Shown: positions 10,834 through 21,307 of the stretch, piece after piece | Position numbering within the stretch: position 1 is the first letter of the stretch | How the letters are laid out: the number at the start of each line of letters is the position of its first letter | Assembly (NCBI RefSeq): GCF_016808335.1 | Contig: NC_053138.1 | Coordinates: 54,900,951-54,964,950 of the forward strand | Direction: 5' to 3' | Source: Panicum virgatum | Taxonomy: Eukaryota > Streptophyta > Magnoliopsida > Poales > Poaceae | Length of the DNA stretch: 64,000 bases | Translations under genes and position numbers: made by a program | The notes under the pieces: generated by a model | What the model saw: the letters and a program-made list of their open reading frames with translations, nothing else | What the model was told of the DNA's origin: nothing | Database searches by the model: none

Positions 10834-13167
10834 TTATGCAAATCCCTCTCCCTCCGCCAGGTTTGGCTCCTGGTCGCGATTCAGGATGCCAGCATGAGTG
10901 AGGAGAGCCCAGAGGTGGGTCAGGAACTCCCCGCCCTGCGCCAGCCGCTCCATGTGCGCTCTGGCGTTGTCTGACGGGATGTAGAGGATGATTTCCACCC
11001 AGAAGTCGGCCATTACCTTCCAGCGCAGACAAGTATCTTCTATGGCCTCCAGCTCTGTCCCAAGCTTGAGGCCTTGAGCCCTTTGGTCAAGATGCTATTG
11101 TCGACTCCGGAGCAGGATAGGGCCTTCTGAAGTGCATCTCTGTCTCGAGCATTGGTTCCCAATGCTTCTCTGGCTTTGTACATGGCTTCATCAAAGATGG
11201 ACCTGGTATCGAAGGAATTCCCTGGAAGCAATTTTGGGACATTAGACATCAGGTATCCGCAGTAGCATGATAATTTGGTTGCGACTTCATGGTTGTCATA
11301 GCAGGGAAGCTGCCTGCTTCTCATCTCTGCATTGTCACATATTATTCTGCAGTAATCAGTTGCAATGTGCCAAATAAGCACGCTTTCTGTTTGAGTCACA
11401 TTCTGTAATGTCCAAGAAAACTGTGGGAGAAAACCGTTGCGCTGCAATGATGCCTTCCCATTGGTCAGATGGCCATCACTGCTGGATTTCAGAATGGAAA
11501 CAATCCGACGCTTCAGCTTATCAGGTAACTTGACAGAATGCAAACCTTTTGATGAAAACAGATTGCCCGAAGATTGACCCAGATAAGCAATGGTCTTGGA
11601 AAAAATGAACATGGACAGGGTACTTGATTCAAAGGCAAAGTCTTTCCTCAAACTAAAGAATTTTGAGCCTTCTACGACAGAGTACTGGCCTAGTTTGTTC
11701 TGCCAATACCCGAATAATGGGAGCCTCCGCTTACTAATAAAAAAACCAAATCTCTTGCGTAAGGCCAATGGGATGAATCCATTCGGGTTTCCTCTTCCTG
11801 TGAGAGACGAGCAAGCAAGTGGTACCATGGCCCAATCAGATCCCAGATACAGTATGAACTGCAATGCCTCTACTACAAGGAATGCTCCAATAATTGCGAC
11901 TGTGACACTGACACGAGTCACGTTGAGTCCGATAACTATAAAATAATAGTCATCAAGAATGAATCGTTCGTGTCGTCTTTCGGACAATGATTCATAGAGC
12001 ATGACTGCTCCAAGGCCAAATGAGCAAACTATCTTCACTATGACCATGAGAAAGAAGAGTCCTTCCATCCCAAAGATCAAAGCATACCTGGTGTAGAAGA
12101 AATCATACAGGAAGGCTCACTCCACCTCGATGACCCTGAATGCTTCTGTGTATTCATCACTAGCGTTCTTTTCTGATAGCAACCCTTCAAGAACGAACCG
12201 GCGTGTCTCTGGAAGGCTAGCCTCAGCACAATCCATCCCGAAGAAGCGACGCCTCAGCAGGTGGGACAAGGAATAGGATAGGCATGCACCTTTAATCCGC
12301 GAGCTGCTGAGACCATGTGAGATGAGCTTTGCTTCATTGCCCTCGTCCCAGATCATGCCGACAGTAGCAACACCTTCCTTTGGTACTGCCTCACATCTGT
12401 ACAAGGAGCTTTTGCCATCCCATGTACGGGTGACCTTGTAGGCAGGCCAGTGGACGATGTACCTGCAGCCCTTCATGGTGACAGGGTCAAAGGAGTCCTC
12501 TTTGGCAGCCATGGCGGCAGCGGCGGAGTAATCCTTCATGTAATCTGCTAATACTTTGCTAGGATAGGAGTGGTTAACCATCCAGCTAGCTATGTTCTAA
12601 ATGTGTGAGCGAAGCAGACAGCAGCAAACAGGATGAAGACAGGAAGAGTGGTAGGGTGCCCCAAAAACTGACGTCGCATCCCATGCAGGATCGACATTGT
12701 TGTGCTTTCTTCACGGGGGTGGTATCCTGTGATGCTTGGGTAGAGCAGTTGAAATAGCACTATTGCAAAGTAGATGTCATACTGAAGAACATCGAAGAGG
12801 CCTCGCTTCCACTGCCTGTTGTCGTCGAGGTCATAGGCTGTGATGGAGTTAGCACACCCCCTGCGATCAGGAACAGGGAGAGCGCCCACACTGGGTACAT
12901 GATTACAAGGGTCACCTGAGATGACTGCATCAAGCCAAGGGTGTAAGTGACAAGTGGGGGGAGGAGGGTGTAGGCCACCCACAGCCCCCCTTGGATGAAG
13001 GCGTTGTTGCTACGCAGGCGAAGGGAACCGCACACGAGCTGGAAGAAGAGCAGCACAGCCGCTGCTGCCATGAAAACCTCCACCTGCATTATTGCCCGCC
13101 GCGTCTTGTGGTATATTTGGGCCGGGTCATCATCACAATCCACGGTTCCTTTGCCTACTGTCACCAT
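10834..13167 (-). pseudogene. DUF4220/DUF594 membrane protein pseudogene
   Basis: Minus-strand translations, joined across frames, give a full DUF4220 + DUF594 protein of about 770 residues, a grass-expanded family of unknown function. The N-terminal part (12600-13167) has several hydrophobic helices and the word ITAYDLDDN. The middle reads FLYDFFYTRY then a hydrophobic stretch. The C-terminal DUF594 part ends with the words GGEFLTHLWALLTHAGIL, stop TAA at 10834-10836. Four lesions were seen: a frame shift at the C5 run 12857-12861, a 1-base loss near 12590, an in-frame TGA at 12117-12119 where Leu is expected, and an 8-bp insertion at 11064-11079. Introns cannot be excluded for the first two, but the sites lack matching splice signals. 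Confidence 0.85.
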
Positions 13168-13744
13168 CTATCTTCAACAAGCTTCGTTTCTAGCTAGGCT
13201 TAATTATAGGGAACGAAGAACTGATCAGTGCTGGTTCTTCAACACAAAATGTCTGACCAAGTTAACTTTCACACAGCGGAATCATCCATGTATCTCATGT
13301 GTCCACGCGCCTTTTTTATTCAACGTGAAACTAAAGCCTCTGTAAAAGGATATAACAGATGTAGTTTACAACGTGTTCCAAACCGTGCTCCTGTAGTTAC
13401 TATTGTCTATGATGATTTGGGTCTACATAATTGATAACCGAGTGTTTCTGATTTTCTATGATTTTCTAGAATTTATCCTTTTTTTAGCTTGTCCTATGCG
13501 GATTAGCATGGGCACTTCAAAAATGAGTCTTCAATCTTACTTACTAATTGTAGCCCCAAAGGTTCCCCTATGTTCATTCTCCCAAGACGCGTTAGGAAAA
13601 CAAAAGATAAGCCATATAAATTCAAAGGAAAAAAGAGACAGCTGACCATAAATTCGGTAGACTATAATCATCATTACCAATAATAGACATCAGATCTATT
13701 CAGTTCTTTCTAAAAAAAGTTGTCCACATTTTTTTATTATGAAT
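13168..13744. other. 5' flank of the pseudogene, no gene
   Basis: This would hold the promoter of the DUF4220 pseudogene on the minus strand. No convincing TATA box or repeat was recognised. Short ORFs here lack any family resemblance. Confidence 0.3.
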
Positions 13745-14012
13745 AACATGAAACAACCCCTAAATTTCACCTCAAATTACCCATTAATACTGTTATGAAA
13801 GATAATTTAAAGTAACCCCTAATTTTGCATTAAATTATCCATTGCCATTATGAAAGATAGCCTAAAGCAAACCCTCAAAATTTGCATATAATTACCCACA
13901 TCTAACATTAAGAAATATGATATAAAGTAACCCACTCATTTACATCCAAATTAGGCGCATCTAAATTACTTATCTCTTTCTAAATTTTGCTTTTAAATTA
14001 TCAACATACACT
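13745..14012. repeat. Degenerate ~65-bp tandem repeat, AT-rich
   Basis: Four imperfect units share the pattern AAGTAACCC...TTACCCA..CATTATGAAAGATA. The CCATTATGA wording also occurs near the Helitron end at 37730-37810 and in 1-140, so this may be Helitron-family sequence. The MULE at 14025 interrupts or abuts it. Confidence 0.5.
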
Positions 14013-14106
14013 ATTATGGAAGTTGAGAAAAGTCCATTTTGCCCCCTGGATATGTCACCGAGTTTACAACCCCCCCCAACCAACCCTCAAAACCGGGCAT
14101 TATACA

Positions 14107-14311
14107 CAGTGGCGAATCTAGAATCTAAATTTGGGGGAGGGGAGGTGGGCTCATTTTTCTCTTCTTCCTCTCTTCTCTTTTCTTCTTCTTCTTCCTCTTC
14201 ATCATCATGGTTGAAAATTGTTTGGGGGGGGGGGGGGGGGCTTTGGGGGGGCTCCATGGACTCCATCGGAGTAGGGGGGGGGGGGCTGGAGCACCCCTGG
14301 CTCCGCCACTG
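14107..14311. mobile_element. hAT MITE (205 bp)
   Basis: The element starts CAGTGGCGAATCTAG and ends GGCTCCGCCACTG. It is flanked by a perfect 8-bp duplication ATTATACA (14099-14106 and 14312-14319). Removing it restores continuity with the inverted copy of the MULE TIR at 16.4 kb. The interior contains a GAA/TTC-rich stretch and a long G run, which create spurious acidic and Gly-rich ORFs. Confidence 0.9.
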
Positions 14312-14392
14312 ATTATACACCTCGTCTCCTCAAAACCAGGCAAACTACCCCCTTAACCATTCTGGAGAGATTTGTCAAGAGATTTTACTGAC

Positions 14393-14691
<299 letters not shown>

Positions 14692-14759
14692 CACATGTAG
14701 GTCCCATATGTCGCCATATTTTTTTTGCCACATCACCTCCCCTTCTCTCTATCTCTCCG

Positions 14760-15767
14760 CTGATGTGGCCTCCTCGGCTGGCGCCACCCTCTCCCTCTCC
14801 CTCCACAAGCGTCGGCATCCCGCACTCCCTCTCCTACCTCCCATGACGGCCACGACCACCACCTCGACCCAGAGTCTACCCCAACCACGTGTTCATCTTC
14901 CACGGCAAGCCCTAACCCTCCCTCTTCCCAAAGACACCATCCTTGGAGGCTGTCTCGCCGCCGTCCACGATGACGCCATCAACACCTGCGCCTGTCCAGG
15001 CGGCAATACTGCGCCACATCACCGGGCTGCCCGGGCGGCGGTTGTGGAGAACCTCCATGCATGCAGCGGTGGTCAGCCCATAGATGAAGGTGCTATACTC
15101 CACCATGGTCCTCATCTGCGCTGCTTTGCCTCTGCAGCAATATTGCACGCCACCCTGCCTGGTCGCCACGTTCACGCCATGCGCTCGCCCGTATGCGTCG
15201 CGTCACCACAGCCAAGCATTGCCATTGCAAAAAGGGCTGACATCCATCGATGCCCATCGCCTGCCATCGGTGCACTAGAGCCGCTTCTCACCGGCAAGAC
15301 GCGCCACCTATCTCCGTTTTTTGCCATTGCCAAGTTGCCCTTCTCTTTCTGCTACAACCACGCTTCCTGCACCGCTGGTGGCGCCTCCCACGTTAGCGGT
15401 CGCGGTCCTCCCCGCCTGCGGCGGCCACGCATTCCGACCGGTGGAAGCACCCTTTCCCTTCCATGGTGGCCACCCTTCCTTTCTTGCGGCGGTAATGGTG
15501 GCGCCTCTCATGCCTCTGTCGCACCGCCGACCACTGCAGCGCGAGCATCAGCTACGCTAGGCCATGGAGAACCCACACTTCCACAGTTTGTCAGCGAAGA
15601 AAGAGACAGTGGAGGGTCCTCACCGAGGAGGTGGTCGCAGCGGTGTTGGAAGATCGAGCTCGTCGGTGAGGTGCTTTGGTGATCGGTGAGCCGAGGCGAA
15701 GTGGCAGGGACTTGCGCGGAGTCGAGGTGGTGCTTGGGGGTGGAAGGAATCGGACCATGATAGACGG
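14760..15767. other. GC-rich cargo of the MULE, no identified gene
   Basis: GC rises strongly compared with the flanks. Several frames are open at once, including a plus-strand frame of 324 codons from 14708 that begins in the TIR. The translations are Pro, Ala, Arg and Ser rich and I recognise no family. A minus-strand stretch near 14920-15170 is less biased and could be a captured exon, but I cannot name it. Confidence 0.45.
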
Positions 15768-16170
15768 TGTCAGTGTTTAGCCGCCAAGCCTACCGAGGAT
15801 ACCCCCGAGGTGGTTAGGTGTCGCTAAGATTAGTAACACGAAGGTTCAAGGAACACAAAATTTTGGACAAGTTCGGGCCGCAATATGCGTAATACCCTAC
15901 ATTTTGTGTGCTGGTTTGTATTGCCTTAGATGTATATTGCAAGTTATGATTTGGAAGGGGTGCCTACCCTCTCTTATATTGTCGGAGGGACAAGATTATA
16001 TGGAAGTCCTAGCCGAATACTAGATTAGGAGTCCTATCCGAGTACTACTAGGGTAATTTCCATATACTCCGACTAGTTCTACTACAATGGTGTAAGGTAT
16101 GGACCATGTGTCATCCCTTATTCTAGAACATTCTGCACCTGTGAGCAGTCCCGCTACCTCGGGTCTGACA
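15768..16170. mobile_element. Solo LTR (403 bp)
   Basis: The sequence begins TGTCAGTGTTTAGCC and ends GGGTCTGACA. It is flanked by a perfect 5-bp duplication GACGG (15763-15767 and 16171-16175). There is no interior or second LTR. This is the expected product of LTR-LTR recombination, and it lies inside the MULE. Confidence 0.85.
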
Positions 16171-16491
16171 GACGGAACTTGGCGAATCGACCTAGCGACT
16201 AGAGTAGAGTAAGGTGCCGGAGCAGAGCAGAGCAGAACCTCGTCTGCATAGATGAAGGTGGACTCGAGACAGAGAGAAGGGGATGTGATGTGGCAAAAAA
16301 TATAGTGACATGTGGGACCCACATATGCCACGTCAGTAAAACTGCTTGACAATCCTCTTTGGAATGGTCAAGGGGTAGTTTCCTTTGTTTTGAGGAGATG
16401 AGAGTGTATAATGTCCGGTTTTTGAGCTTTTTTTTTGAATGTGGGGTGTTAACTCGGTGACAAGTTCAAGGAGGCAAAATGAACTTTTCTC

Positions 16492-17729
16492 TAAAGTGGT
16501 TTTGTTCAACTTCACTGCTTCTTATAGCAAACAAATTTGTCAAAACTTCTGGTTCCTAATTTAATGAGGTAAGAAGAAATATGTTTGTGAGGGAAAGGTT
16601 CGGTATATGAAAAATGTAAACTATAGTGGTTTGTGCCTTTAAATAGATGATACCACAGGAGTTCATTAATCACTCATAGCAGCGTGTTTGTAGTTGTTAT
16701 GATGTATGTGAATAAATAAGGAGTATTCACTGAATGTTCAGCCTTCAGTTCAGTACCTGAGAAGTGAAAGGCCAAGTTATTGTCCAAAAGATTGGCGTTC
16801 AAAGCATGCAGAAAGCATATATAGAAGATGGAGTAGGAGTATTCTTGACTAAAAATAATGTAACTTACGTAAGATAGCCTGGAGCTCAAAACGCTGGCCC
16901 TGCTTGTGCCCTAGCTCTTCTCCTCCAATGCCCTCCTTTCCTGTTTGTGCCCTCAAAATGCTGGCCCTGCTTGTGCCCTCTTCTCCTCTAAATCAGAGCT
17001 TTCTGGAGCTCAAATTTAACTCGTGCGGTCATGCCATCTCTAAATGCAACCTTCCTATTCTCCTCTGCAATGTATGGACATCAGATCTTCTGGGATCGAT
17101 CTATTCGCAAAAAAAAAAGAGCTTTCGGGGATCTGGGTAACATACTAACAGTGCAGACTTGAGCGTGCCAAGGGGAGACCGGGAGAGCAGCTTCTGCTGC
17201 TTGTGGCACTTGTGCTTCCTTGTGAGTTGTGATGCAGGAATAGGTACCATAGACGAAATGGATGAACCTGACTAGAGTAAGAAACAAAATAAAATAGGAT
17301 GCTACATCATTTAATTTATTTGTCAGCAGAAAGAAAAGTGAATACCTGGAGCTCAGGGATCTGCCGCCTTTGCTCGGTCTTTCTTTATTTTTCTTCCTAC
17401 CTACCTCTGCACACAAGAGCTTCCGGGATCGCCTCCGCCAGGTTTGTGAATTGTGGCACTTCTTCCTCGTGAAGTTATGAACTGCCGACGATCATGGCCA
17501 TGGCCAGTTTATAAGGACACGATTGCTAAGACATAGAAAGAAAAAGAGGACTTAGCTGGAAAAAGCGTACCACGAGCATCGTTGTCCCTGCGACTGTCGA
17601 GCACGGTTGGGTTGGTAGCAGACCGCGAAGAAAAAGGGGATTCCTCCCCTGCGCGGGAAGGAAGCTGCAGCGCAGTTGTGTGTGTCGTGGCGCCCATACC
17701 ATGGGGACTGGCAGTGCGAATCCAAGTCC
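16492..17729. other. Intergenic sequence, no gene recognised
   Basis: A short local repeat is visible at 16890-17000 (CTGGCCCTGCTTGTGCCCT occurs twice, with flanking TCTTCTCCTC words). Possible exon-like GC patches occur at 17340-17440 and 17540-17720, but no protein family, tRNA or repeat terminus could be supported. Confidence 0.35.
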
Positions 17730-17738
17730 CAAGCTTTA

Positions 17739-17957
17739 GGAAAATGTATATATAACCCCCTGACCTATGGATAGTGGTACACATAACCCCCCTCCCATCT
17801 CAAAAACCATATGTCTTGCACCTTCAACTAATTGAAACCGAACACTTAACCCCCTAGGGTGGTTTTGCACCCCGGTATTACCTACCTGGCAGTCCACGCT
17901 GGAGAGGTTGACACTGTGGCGCTCAGGCCAGCTTGTCAGGTTGGGCAGGCCATGTTG
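17739..17957 (+). repeat. MuDR-like left TIR
   Basis: The inverted partner of 20665-20886 with high identity throughout, including the words CCCCCTGAC, CTTGCACCTTCAACTAATT and GTCAGGTTGGGCAGGCCA. In MuDR the TIRs carry the promoters, so it probably drove the GRF gene, whose ATG lies about 170 bp inside. Confidence 0.9.
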
Positions 17958-18130
17958 GATTGTTGTCCGCCTCTATTTTAGCGGGATGGGAGGGAAAAGC
18001 ACGGGCTGGGAGGGAAAAGCGCGGGCTGGAGGCGTTTTGCGCGGGAGAAGATAGGAGAGGGAGAGTGCCGGCGGCGGATTGAAGGGAGCGCCAGCGACGG
18101 GGGGTTGAAGGGAGCGCTGGCGGCGGGGCC

Positions 18131-18824
18131 ATGGCGGCTTCAAGCTCGCAACCAGCCGGCTCATCTGCTTCGACCACACGAGGAGGAGGCCCCCGCGGGT
18201 ACGATGGCATGGGCTCGTCGGTGCCGTACCGGGCGGCACCTCTTGCTTACGAGCCAGCAGTGATGTGCTGGTGTGGGTTGAAGGCACCAAGATGGATCTC
18301 ATTGAGCGATGAGAATCCCAGCCGCCGCTACTATCGATGCAGAAGGAGCAGGGTAAGGATTGGATACTGTAGGTGTTGGTGTTTTCGATTTGTAGTGTTT
18401 GTACCATGTGATATGAGTGATTTGAAGCTTGATTTTGCAATCAGAAATGGACTGCGGTTACCTCATGTGGGTCGATCCGGCGCCGACACCATTTATGAAG
18501 ACCTTGTTATTGGATCTGCGTGATGCTATCTGGAGGTTGAAGAAGGAGAATTCAGAGCTGATGATACAGCTTAGTGATGGTCTGGAGGTTTTACAGCTGA
18601 AGGAAATCAACCAAGCTTTGGCAAAGGAGAACATAGACAAGACTGAAGAATTGAAGGCAAAGGACATGAAGTTGGAAGAGCTAAATGCTACCTTGAAAGT
18701 CATGGCTGGAAAACTGATTTCAAGGAGCGATTGCAGTTCATTCAGTATTGTTGTTTGTGTGTTTGCTGTTGCTCTCGGAGTTGGCACGTTGCTAGGTGGG
18801 GTTTGTTTGCCTGATGGCATGTAG
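18131..18824 (+). CDS. GRF-type zinc finger protein of the MULE (two exons, possibly broken)
   Basis: Exon 1 (18131-18352) gives a Ser/Ala/Gly-rich N terminus, then the start of a GRF zinc finger (CWCG and YYRC). A GTAAGG donor follows. After an acceptor at TTGCAATCAG (18444), exon 2 (18445-18824) continues the finger (DCGYLMW), then a Lys/Glu-rich coiled coil and a C-terminal hydrophobic helix (around FSIVVCVFAVALG). This order is common in plant GRF proteins, which are thought to bind nucleic acid. The canonical GT-AG join is out of phase, so splicing may differ or a base may have been lost. It occupies the place of the second gene in MuDR-type elements. Confidence 0.7.
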
Positions 18825-19358
18825 TTGTGTTGGCTTGTATGCATGACCCTACTTTATCTGGTTTATGATGGTTCTGTTGTTTGGGAGTATGCAAGCTGTT
18901 GAATGGAAATGTACAATATGTTGAATGGAAATGTGCAATCTGTTGAATCCAATTACATGATACATGAATGTCAAATGGCAGGCATAAGTTTTCACTAAAT
19001 TCATTCAGTTCACAAAACCAAGCATGGTCACTTGATCCAAGTATGTTCACAGGCAACATAACAACCAAAGCATATTCAGTTCACATAACCATGCGTACAT
19101 TGTAACCAAAACACTGACCATCCATGCCTACATTAGAAGCTAAAGTGATAACCCAGCTGTACACCAAAAGCTAAAGTGATAACCCAGCCAAAATCCTACG
19201 ACCAGCAGTTTCAATAATTGTCTCCAAACAGCAGATATCCCAATCTGCTCCTCTTTGTAGTCCTTTGGCCTCCCTGCTGACTTGTGCTGCCTTCTCCTCC
19301 TGCAACTCGGGATGGTGGCATTTCTCTTGATGGAGCTTGACTCTGCTGGGTGCCCACA

Positions 19359-20664
19359 TCACACTACATAGGAAATATTAATATTGGTTACAGTCAATTT
19401 TAGTTGCAACTTTACTTTGGAAATGACAACAGAACTTACTATTGGATTATTTTGCTTCCTCATGTTGGCACTTGATGCTGATCCCTGCCATGGGTTATTT
19501 GTGGCAGCAGCAGAGTTTGATGCTTCACTTTCCTTCTTCTTCTGCCTAGCATCATCTCTCTTGTTGTAAGCATTTTTCTTTTTCCCAACTTCTGGATTTA
19601 GTGGACACTTCCTAGCATTGTGAGTACTTTTCTTACATAAACTGCATTTCATCTTGATTCCCTTCATGCTTAATTTGCTTCCTTTTGGACCTATTCCTAG
19701 TTCTCTTCTTCTTTCTGTCTTGGGCCTTCCTGGCATCTTCACATATGTAGGTGGAAGGAGTTTGGGCATGTCTAAAATTGGCCAATTGTCTGGTCCTTGA
19801 ACAGGATGCAAGCAATATTGATATGTCTTCATGTACTCTGAAATCTTGAAACAAGGTGCAATGAAGTCATCCAGTTGTTTAGATGCCATGTAAATTGAGC
19901 TTATTGCATGGCAGCAGGGAAGGCCTGATAGTTGCCAGTACCTACAGGTACATGTTCTCTCTTCCAAGTTAACTGTGTACCTCCTGTGTTCTTTCTCTTG
20001 CACCTCAAATCCATCTTGGCCATTCCAGAGCACATAGCACTTACTAGACCTGACAATATTTATCTTAAGCTTCTTAAATATATTAGGACATATTGTTCCT
20101 TGCCATTTTTCTACCTTTGTTCTATTCTCTTGGATCCTGACCATTACTTTGCGCCTTATAGCCTCATTCATTGAGATGACTGGCAAAAACCTGGCATCAA
20201 TGATACATTGGTTGAAACTCTCACATAAATTGTTATCAACAGAGTCACAGTTTGATCCAAGCTTGAAAAAGGCCCTACTCCAATGTTCAGGTGCAGTTTT
20301 GAGCATGTCCCTGGCCCCATCAGGTGTATCCTGGGCCAGCAATGCCCTATTGTAGTTGAACAGTGTCCTGCATGGTGATTTTGCACATCTCCACCATTTT
20401 TTCTATAGCTCCTTATCTGTATATTTTTTCCTCCAGTTTGCATAAATATGTTTTGCACACATCCTGTGCTCTGCATTTGGAACCAAATCTGCAACTGCAT
20501 TCAAAAGTCCTTTTTGTTGGTCAGATATGATTACCCAACCTTCACCCCCATCATTGATGTTTAGGTCCTTCTGTAGCAACCCAAGAAACTAGTACCAAGT
20601 ATCATTTGTTTCTTTCTCCACTGCTGCCCAGGCAATAGGGTACATCTGATTATTGGCATCCCTT
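19359..20664 (-). pseudogene. MULE transposase (mudrA-like), C-terminal half with stops
   Basis: The minus strand reads a MULE transposase from just inside the right TIR (GRDANNQMYPIAWA) through EHRMCAKHIYANW and NCDSVDNNLCESFN, to a SWIM zinc finger (CTC...CCHA) and a C-terminal CxxC-HxxxxC knuckle (CSLC...HNARKC) with a basic tail. Two premature TAG codons occur at 20589-20591 (Trp expected) and 20403-20405 (Gln expected). The N-terminal DNA-binding part and the first catalytic Asp are lost at the TIR junction. From the last TAG the frame is open for about 340 codons. It cannot encode an active enzyme. Confidence 0.9.
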
Positions 20665-20886
20665 CCAACGTGGCCTGCCCAACCTGACAAGCGGGCCTGA
20701 GCGCCACCGTGTCAACATCTCCAGCGTGGAGTGCCATGTAGGCAATACTGGGGTGCAAAACCACCCTAGGGGGTTAAGTGTCCGGTTTGAATTAGTTGAA
20801 GGTGCAAGACATATGGTTTTTGAGATGGGGGGGGGGTGTTATGTGTACCACTATCCATATGTCAGGGGGTTATATATACTTTTTCC
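20665..20886 (-). repeat. MuDR-like right TIR
   Basis: The inverted partner of 17739-17957. It joins directly to transposase coding sequence at 20664 without a leader, showing that an internal deletion brought the TIR next to mid-gene sequence. A second copy lies at 26754-26974. Confidence 0.9.
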
Positions 20887-20945
20887 CAAGCTTTTTTTGT
20901 TCTCTGATGATATATATATAAGTATATTGACTGTGGGAGAAACTA

Positions 20946-21168
20946 AGGTCTCCTCCAACGGTTCAAGGCAGCATAGCTCATGAATAACCGCAGTGGTGCT
21001 ATAGTGAAAAAATCAGCATGGTAACTTTGGCCAAGAGAGGGAGCCATCCCAAGCGTGAGCGAGCTAGCGCTCTCCTCCGTGCCAGTCTCTTCATTTTGGC
21101 AGTATTTAGCACTGTTCGACGATTAGAATATGTGAACTAGCTTGGAGCAATACCGTTGGAGGATGCCT
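20946..21168. mobile_element. Small MITE-like element with TCCTCCAACGGT ends
   Basis: The left end reads AGGTCTCCTCCAACGGT. The reverse complement of the right end reads AGGCATCCTCCAACGGT. The element is about 220 bp with no coding capacity. A short TA-containing flank is possible but not decisive for the superfamily. Unit 2 carries a copy at about 27035-27257. Confidence 0.55.
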
Positions 21169-21307
21169 ATAAGGCTTGGCTTGGCTTGACCTAGTCTCCC
21201 GTGCCAAAGCATCGGCTGGCCGAACTTTAGTCGCCGATTTGGCCGCCCACGATTTGGCCGGAGCAGGGCGTATAAATGGGCACGCCTAATTTTGCCAATT
21301 TTTGGCC

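Larger units (their letters stand above)
17739..20886. mobile_element. MuDR-like element (MULE) with two convergent genes
   Basis: Terminal inverted repeats of about 220 bp (17739-17957 and 20665-20886) start GGAAAATGTATATATAACCC and GGAAAAAGTATATATAACCC. The left flank CAAGCTTTA (17730-17738) matches the right flank CAAGCTTTT at 8 of 9 positions, and matches exactly the flank of the duplicated right end at 26975-26983, giving the 9-bp duplication expected for Mutator elements. A GRF zinc-finger gene runs inward from the left TIR and the 3' half of a MULE transposase inward from the right TIR. The N-terminal half of the transposase is missing, so this copy is non-autonomous. Confidence 0.9.

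Noticed and set aside
14016..14343. ORFs with poly-Ser, poly-Glu or Gly-rich runs
   Set aside because: They come from GAA/TTC repeats and a G run inside the hAT MITE.
14708..15682. 324-codon plus-strand ORF
   Set aside because: It starts inside the MULE TIR, lies in GC-rich cargo open in several frames, and its Pro/Ala/Arg/Ser-rich translation matches no family I know.
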